Positions 59,711 to 64,000 of a stretch of 64,000 nt of DNA are shown here, piece by piece. Numbering within the stretch: the stretch's first letter is position 1; each line of letters starts with the position of its first letter. The notes beneath the pieces are model-generated. The model was given only the letters and a program-made list of their open reading frames with translations, was not told where the DNA came from and made no database searches. The position numbers and the translations under genes were made by a program. This DNA comes from Amycolatopsis umgeniensis (GTDB lineage: Bacteria > Actinomycetota > Actinomycetes > Mycobacteriales > Pseudonocardiaceae). Location of the stretch: positions 806,001-870,000 of the forward strand of contig NZ_JACHMX010000001.1 in NCBI RefSeq assembly GCF_014205155.1, in the 5' to 3' direction.

Positions 59711-60462
59711 GCGGACAGTCCTCGGTACAGATCGGGCCGTCGGTCGGCCAGGTGGGTGTTCTCGAGCCGCGACGCGACGAGCGCGTCACGGGTGACTTCG
59801 GCGCTGATCAGCTCCGGCCCGGCGCCCGCCGTCGCGAGTACCTCACCGGTCGGGGCGACGACGCGGGAACGGCCGCAGTAGGTCAGTTCCCGCTCGGTGT
59901 CACAGCGGTTCGCGTAGGCGACGTACAGCTGACTCTCGTAGGCGCGGGCGGGCACCAGGGTGTCGGCGACCAGTTCGTACGGGCTCATCAGCGCGGTCGG
60001 CACCACGAGCACGTCGGTCCCCGCCAGCGCGTGTGCCCGCACCAGTTCGGGGAACTCGACGTCGTAGCAGATCAGCAGGCCGATCCGGAGACCGCCGAGA
60101 TCCGCCTGCACGACCGCCTCGGCACCCGGCTCGAACCAGGAGCGGTCGATGTCGCCGAACAGATGTGTCTTGCGGTAGTTCGCCAGACGGCGTCCGTCGG
60201 GGCCGATCAGCTGAACGCTGTTGAACACGTGGGCGCCGTCGGATTCGGGGTAGCCGTAGACCAGCGCGGCCCCGGTTTCCCTGGCCAGCGCGGACATGCG
60301 GGCCGCCGTCGGCCCGTCGGCCGGTTCGGCGAGCTCGTGGGAACGGACGCCGATGTGGTAACCGGTGGTGATCATTTCGGCGGCGACCACGAGGTCGGCG
60401 CCCGACGCCGCGACGGCGGACGGCAGTTCGGCGTAGGGGCCCTGATGGACGGCGATCTTCAC
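59707..60462 (-). CDS. davA: 5-aminopentanamidase (carbon-nitrogen hydrolase)
   Basis: 251-residue nitrilase-superfamily amidase from GTG 60462. Catalytic Glu-Lys-Cys: Glu in VVAAEMITTGYHIG (about 28), Lys in NYRKTHLFGDIDRSWF (about 98) and Cys in GLLICYDVEFPE (about 133). These blocks, together with YGYPESDG and VFNSVQLIGPDG, closely match Pseudomonas DavA, which hydrolyses 5-aminovaleramide to 5-aminovalerate. First gene of the davA-davB pair, coupled by a 4-nt overlap. TATCGT about 7 nt upstream of the GTG suggests a leaderless start. Together they give a two-step lysine degradation route. Confidence 0.9.
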   Translation of the reverse strand: MKIAVHQGPYAELPSAVAASGADLVVAAEMITTGYHIGVRSHELAEPADGPTAARMSALARETGAALVYGYPESDGAHVFNSVQLIGPDGRRLANYRKTHLFGDIDRSWFEPGAEAVVQADLGGLRIGLLICYDVEFPELVRAHALAGTDVLVVPTALMSPYELVADTLVPARAYESQLYVAYANRCDTERELTYCGRSRVVAPTGEVLATAGAGPELISAEVTRDALVASRLENTHLADRRPDLYRGLSA

Positions 60463-60580
60463 GCCATCGACGATATCCGCCGTTCTACTGCGCGGATAAG
60501 GCCGAATCGTTGCGAAAGATCTTGGCGGACCATCGGTTCGATGCAGTCCGATGCAATTCTGCGGCGATTTGTTGTCTTGG

Positions 60581-62623
60581 TCACCCGCCGGGCGGGGGTT
60601 CCTCCGTATGGTCGTCCGCCCAGCCCAGTGCCTCGGTGATCGCCTTCTCCGCGATGGCCGACATCGTCGACATATAGGTACCGCTGACGTGGTTGTCGTC
60701 GAGGTAGACGAGGACGTTGCCGATCACCGGCGGGCAGACCTCGGCCGTGCAGAAGTAGTCGCTGAAGTCGAGGAACCGCACGTTCGGCGGCAGATCCGAA
60801 AGCGTCTCGTACGGCGGCTCCGCCGCGTAGAGGTCGTAGCGCGGCGTCGCGCACTCGGGCGCCTCCGCGCCGCGGTTCTCTGCGCAGGCCGACGGCGACT
60901 GGGCGAACCGCGGGTTGTCCCGCACCGCCAGCACCGGAATGCCCTCCTCGTCGATCTTGCGCCACTGGGCGATGTAGCCGCCGGGAACCCGCTCCTCGAC
61001 ACCGAGTCGCACGTCCCTGGTGCCGATGGTCATCACCACGTCGGGCCGGGTCGTGAGGATCTCGTCGGCCACGGCGGTGTTCCAGTCGATGCAGGACTGG
61101 TCGCCCGGCACCGTGTCCGAGTCGGTGGAGAACGGACAGCCGCCGCGGAGGATCGAAGTCACCTCCCAGTTCCGCTGCTCGGCGATCGGCAGCAGTGCGC
61201 CGAGGAACTGCCCGGCGTGCGAGTCGCCGGTGACCACGATCCGGCGGGTGGGATGCCCCGACGTCTCCGAGGTGCAGACCTCGAGATCGCCGTTGCGCGG
61301 GGACGCTCCGCAGCGGGCCGGGTCGATACCCGCCCAGTCTTCGGAAACGGCGACGAACGACGGGACGAGCGGCGCGTCGGCGGCGCCCCAGTAGGTGAAC
61401 CCGTCGGTGTGCGCGAGCGCGCCGGGATGATCGGGATCGTTGACCGCGATCGCATAGTTCTCCGCCTGTCGCACGCCGACCCACTGCCAGGCACCCGTCG
61501 CGGCGAGTACGGCCGCGAGCGTCGCGACACCGAACCGGTAGGCGCCCCAACGGGTTCGGACACCGATCCCGGACGCCCGCAGCGGCCGCTCGACCAGATG
61601 ATGGGTCAGCACGGCGAGGACGAACGCCGACGCGATGATCACCGCGCCGCCTCGGAGCCCGACCTCCTCCTGATCGCGGGAAACGAGGTAGAACACCAGA
61701 ACGGGCCAGTGCCAGAGGTACAGCGAGTAACTCAGGTCGCCGAGGTATCCGAGCGGGCGGCTGCTCAGGAAACGGTCCGCGCCGCCTTTGGACGCGGTGT
61801 CCCCCGCGAGGATCACCAGCGCCGCCGAAAGCGTCGGCCACAGCGCGAGATAGCCGGGGAAGACCGTCCCGACCTGGAGGACCAGTCCACAGGAGACGAG
61901 CCCCGCGACCCCGGCCCAGCCGAACACGACCCGCGCGGACCGGGGCACCCGGACGCGGTCGAGGAGCAGCGCGACCAGGCCGCCGAGCGCGAACTCCCAC
62001 GCCCTGGTCAGCGAATCGAAGTACGCCAAGGGCTGATCGACGGCGGTGAGCCACACCGAGTACGCCAGCGAGGCCGCGAACACCGTGCCGAGGACCGCGA
62101 GCAACAGCGGGAGCACGTTCCGCCGCGCCCGCCTCGCGATCAACAGCACCAGCCCGACCAGCAGCGGCCAGACCAGGTAGAACTGCCCCTGGATCGACAG
62201 GGACCAGAAATGCTGGACGACGCTGGCCGAGTCGTGCTGCGCGAAGTAGTCGGTGGAATCCGCCGCCAGCTGCCAGTTCTCCAGGTACAGCGCGGAGGCG
62301 ACGACCTCCTTGATCGTCTGGAACCAGCGGTTCTGCGGCAGCAGCACCATGCTCGCCGCGACGATCAGCAGCAACACGGTGAGCGCGGCCGGGAACAGCC
62401 GTTTGATCATCCGGCCCCACATCGGCCGGTATTCGATCTTCCCGCGCGCCGCCGCGCGGTAGAGCTGGCCGGTGACGAGGAACCCGGAGATCAGGAAGAA
62501 GGCGTCGACGCCACCGGAGATCCGGCCGAGCCACACGTGGTAGACGACCACCAGCACGCACGCGAGCGCCCGCAATCCCTGGATCTCCGGGCGGAACCGT
62601 CGCTCCGCCACACTCTCCCGCAC
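60581..62623 (-). CDS. OafA-type membrane O-acyltransferase with C-terminal SGNH domain
   Basis: 680 residues. Acyltransferase_3 membrane domain about 1-390 with 10-11 helices, opening with the family motif RPEIQGLRALACVLVVVYHVWL (catalytic His) and GGVDAFFLISGFLVT. Then an extracytoplasmic SGNH hydrolase-like domain about 440-670: GDSHAGQFLGAL (Ser about 467), TIGTRD and the D-x-x-H pair in YLDDNHVSG. Same layout as OafA of Salmonella and many actinobacterial cell-surface acyltransferases, which acetylate envelope glycans or lipids. GTG 62623 is used as start; GTG 62611 is a weaker option. The target sugar is unknown. Confidence 0.88.
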   Translation of the reverse strand: MRESVAERRFRPEIQGLRALACVLVVVYHVWLGRISGGVDAFFLISGFLVTGQLYRAAARGKIEYRPMWGRMIKRLFPAALTVLLLIVAASMVLLPQNRWFQTIKEVVASALYLENWQLAADSTDYFAQHDSASVVQHFWSLSIQGQFYLVWPLLVGLVLLIARRARRNVLPLLLAVLGTVFAASLAYSVWLTAVDQPLAYFDSLTRAWEFALGGLVALLLDRVRVPRSARVVFGWAGVAGLVSCGLVLQVGTVFPGYLALWPTLSAALVILAGDTASKGGADRFLSSRPLGYLGDLSYSLYLWHWPVLVFYLVSRDQEEVGLRGGAVIIASAFVLAVLTHHLVERPLRASGIGVRTRWGAYRFGVATLAAVLAATGAWQWVGVRQAENYAIAVNDPDHPGALAHTDGFTYWGAADAPLVPSFVAVSEDWAGIDPARCGASPRNGDLEVCTSETSGHPTRRIVVTGDSHAGQFLGALLPIAEQRNWEVTSILRGGCPFSTDSDTVPGDQSCIDWNTAVADEILTTRPDVVMTIGTRDVRLGVEERVPGGYIAQWRKIDEEGIPVLAVRDNPRFAQSPSACAENRGAEAPECATPRYDLYAAEPPYETLSDLPPNVRFLDFSDYFCTAEVCPPVIGNVLVYLDDNHVSGTYMSTMSAIAEKAITEALGWADDHTEEPPPGG

Positions 62624-62749
62624 ACAACCACCACCATGATCAGGTCCGCCGACGCGCGGGGACCCTACGGCAGGAAGCTGTGAGCGAGCTGTGGCACCTC
62701 GTGACCGGTAACCGGCGCGCCAGGCTCCCTGGAGGGCTCTCGGGAACGC

Positions 62750-62802
62750 GTTGTGAAAGCCACGTTCGCAACGTTGAGGGTTGCGAACGTGGCGTTCACA
62801 AC
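62750..62802. terminator. 22-bp stem hairpin (one mismatch)
   Basis: Arms 62750-62771 and 62781-62802, one mismatch, 9-nt loop; outer GTTGTGAAAGCC. It lies 56 nt past the stop of the minus-strand DinB gene. No coding sequence was seen in the rest of 62624-62857. Confidence 0.72.
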
Positions 62803-62857
62803 GCCGCCGTCCCGCACGTGAGGCATCGGTTCAGGTGGTCGTGGCCGACCCCGGGGG

Positions 62858-63421
62858 TCAGGTCGACTTCTGGCCGTCGATGCTCTCGCGCAGGATGTCG
62901 GCGTGGCCGGCGTGCTGCGCGGTCTCGGCGATGACATGCGTCAGCACCCGGCGCACACTGCGCACCGCGCCCGGCGGGTTCCAGGGTGCCTCCGGCAGCG
63001 GATGCGTCGCGGACAGGTCGGGGATCGAAGTGACGACCTCCTTCGTCCGCGCCGCCACCTCTTCGTATCGCTTGAGGATCCCCTCGAGCGTGTCGCCGGG
63101 CGACATCCTGAAGTTGTCCTGGTGGTCGATGGCCCACTGCGGGTACTCACGGGCGGTCCCGGCGCCGAGGTCGGCCCAGGTGACGCCTTCCGGCAGGTCG
63201 TAGGTCATCGCGGACGGACCCTCGACAACGAAGCGCAGCCAGCTCTCTTCGATCGAGGCGACGTGCTTGATCAGGCCGCCGAGGCTCAGCTCACTGACCG
63301 TCGGGCTTTCGGCGAGTTGCTCGTCGGTGAGGCCCTGGACGGTGCCGGTCAGCGTGGCGCGGATGGTGTCGAGGGCTTCGAGCAGGTCGGCGCGTTCGGC
63401 GTCGAGGATGGTGGCGGTCAT
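62858..63421 (-). CDS. DinB-family protein
   Basis: 187 residues from ATG 63421 with GGAGG 5-6 nt upstream. Four-helix DinB/DUF664 fold with the metal-ligand His residues in GGLIKHVASIEESWL (His about 53) and RRVLTHVIAETAQHAGHADILRE (several His near 160-170), the family's conserved H-x-x-x-H pattern. Related proteins are mycothiol- or bacillithiol-dependent transferases or remain uncharacterised. Divergent from a WYL-type regulator that probably controls it. Confidence 0.86.
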   Translation of the reverse strand: MTATILDAERADLLEALDTIRATLTGTVQGLTDEQLAESPTVSELSLGGLIKHVASIEESWLRFVVEGPSAMTYDLPEGVTWADLGAGTAREYPQWAIDHQDNFRMSPGDTLEGILKRYEEVAARTKEVVTSIPDLSATHPLPEAPWNPPGAVRSVRRVLTHVIAETAQHAGHADILRESIDGQKST

Positions 63422-63505
63422 CAGGCCCTCCGGGTTGTCGTTTTCTGGCACGAGACCGACTCTCGCAGGGGTAGAGGACAGGATGTGGCCTCTACCGAGG
63501 GCATC

Positions 63506-64000
63506 ATGGAAACCATGCCGAAGACCTCCGCGCGACTGCTGTCGATGCTCTCGTTGCTGCAGGCCCGCCGCGACTGGCCGGGAGCGCTCCTGGCCGAACG
63601 GCTGGACATCAGCCCGCGCACGGTGCGGCGCGACGTCGACAGGCTCCGCGAGCTCGGCTATCCCATCGCGACGGTCAAGGGCCCCGACGGCGGATACCGG
63701 CTCGACGCGGGTTCCGAACTCCCGCCGCTGCTGTTCGACGACGACCAGGCGGTCGCGCTGGCGGTCGCGCTCCAGATCGCCACCACCAGCGGCGCGGGGA
63801 TCGAAGAAGCGGCGATGCGGGCGCTGCACACCGTCCGGCAGGTCATGCCTTCGCGGTTACGGCGCCGGATCGACACGGTGCGGGTCACCGCCGTCGAATC
63901 GCCCGCGAGCCGTTCGGATCCCCGCGTCGACGGCGATGTCCTGCCGGCTCTCAGCGCGGCCGTCCACGCGCGCGAAGTCCTGCGCTTCGACTACGCGGGC
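63506..64000 (+). CDS. WYL/HTH_11-type transcriptional regulator, 3' part beyond the window
   Basis: 165 codons visible, cut at the right edge. N-terminal helix-turn-helix METMPKTSARLLSML followed by LAERLDISPRTVRRDVDRLRELGYPI (about 28-53), the DeoR/HTH_11 pattern, then GPDGGYRLDAGSELPPLLFDDDQAVALAVAL, the conserved linker before a WYL domain. A WYL domain is beginning at the edge (AAVHAREVLRFDYAG). Start ATG 63506 with GAGGG upstream; ATG 63515 is an alternative. Divergent from the DinB gene, a common pairing. Confidence 0.85.
   Translation, partial: METMPKTSARLLSMLSLLQARRDWPGALLAERLDISPRTVRRDVDRLRELGYPIATVKGPDGGYRLDAGSELPPLLFDDDQAVALAVALQIATTSGAGIEEAAMRALHTVRQVMPSRLRRRIDTVRVTAVESPASRSDPRVDGDVLPALSAAVHAREVLRFDYAG

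Overview
This window is very GC-rich (about 70%) actinobacterial chromosome, most like Amycolatopsis or another member of the Pseudonocardiales. Supporting signs are a complete-style Mce operon, a GylR-type glycerol regulon, a rubber oxygenase (Lcp), frequent leaderless genes whose -10 box lies 6-8 nt before the start codon, and strong G/C bias at third codon positions. No rRNA, tRNA, insertion sequence, prophage or CRISPR array was recognised.

Layout. 1-7898 (minus): an Mce lipid-import operon (secreted protein, yrbEA, yrbEB, mceA to mceF, cut by the window edge), each gene overlapping or nearly touching the next. 8099-9688 (minus): a secreted paralogue of the first operon gene with a long Thr/Glu/Pro linker. 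10016-11808 (plus): a DrrAB-like ABC exporter whose 3' end is part of a tandem duplication (11755-12339). 12499-13770: a secreted trypsin-like protease and a 38-residue membrane peptide. 13998-26578 (minus) and 26880-28648 (plus): a Pfa/Hgl-like iterative polyketide (lipid) synthase cluster with glycosyltransferase, hydrolase, free ACP, KS-AT-DH protein, NPD-NPD-KS-AT-ACP-KR megasynthase, SDR and an aldo/keto-reductase homologue lacking its catalytic residues. This cluster is the best candidate for an undescribed system, probably making a glycolipid.

28965-32872: a TetR-controlled FAD monooxygenase plus MFS exporter (drug inactivation/efflux style). 32826-34770: LcpR-type TetR and Lcp rubber oxygenase. 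34859-37492: secreted GH3 glucosidase. 37603-42580: small membrane protein, two NmrA-type oxidoreductases, a double-headed Lrp regulator, an MFS exporter and an Rrf2 regulator with visible operators. 42664-49606: glpF-glpK-glpD opposite a GylR-like IclR gene, which is followed by a second glycerol kinase fused to a hemerythrin-like domain. 49637-50077: a leaderless leader peptide with mutually exclusive stems ahead of a stand-alone ACT-domain protein, i.e. an amino-acid attenuator. 50335-54651: two secreted phosphatases, a beta-lactamase-fold protein and a MerR regulator. 54706-58055: MFS, beta-propeller lipoprotein-like, isochorismatase-like and VanZ-like genes. 58019-60462: davB-davA (lysine to 5-aminovalerate). 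60581-62623: OafA-type acyltransferase with SGNH domain. 62858-64000: DinB protein divergent from a WYL regulator.

Two kinds of intergenic structure recur: long perfect hairpins at gene ends (families built on GTGAGTGGYAA and TGAAGG), and arrays of ~20-bp units with a CTCGCGTG core that flip orientation to CACGCGAG. All functional statements come from reading the sequence and from knowledge of the families; no database search was run.
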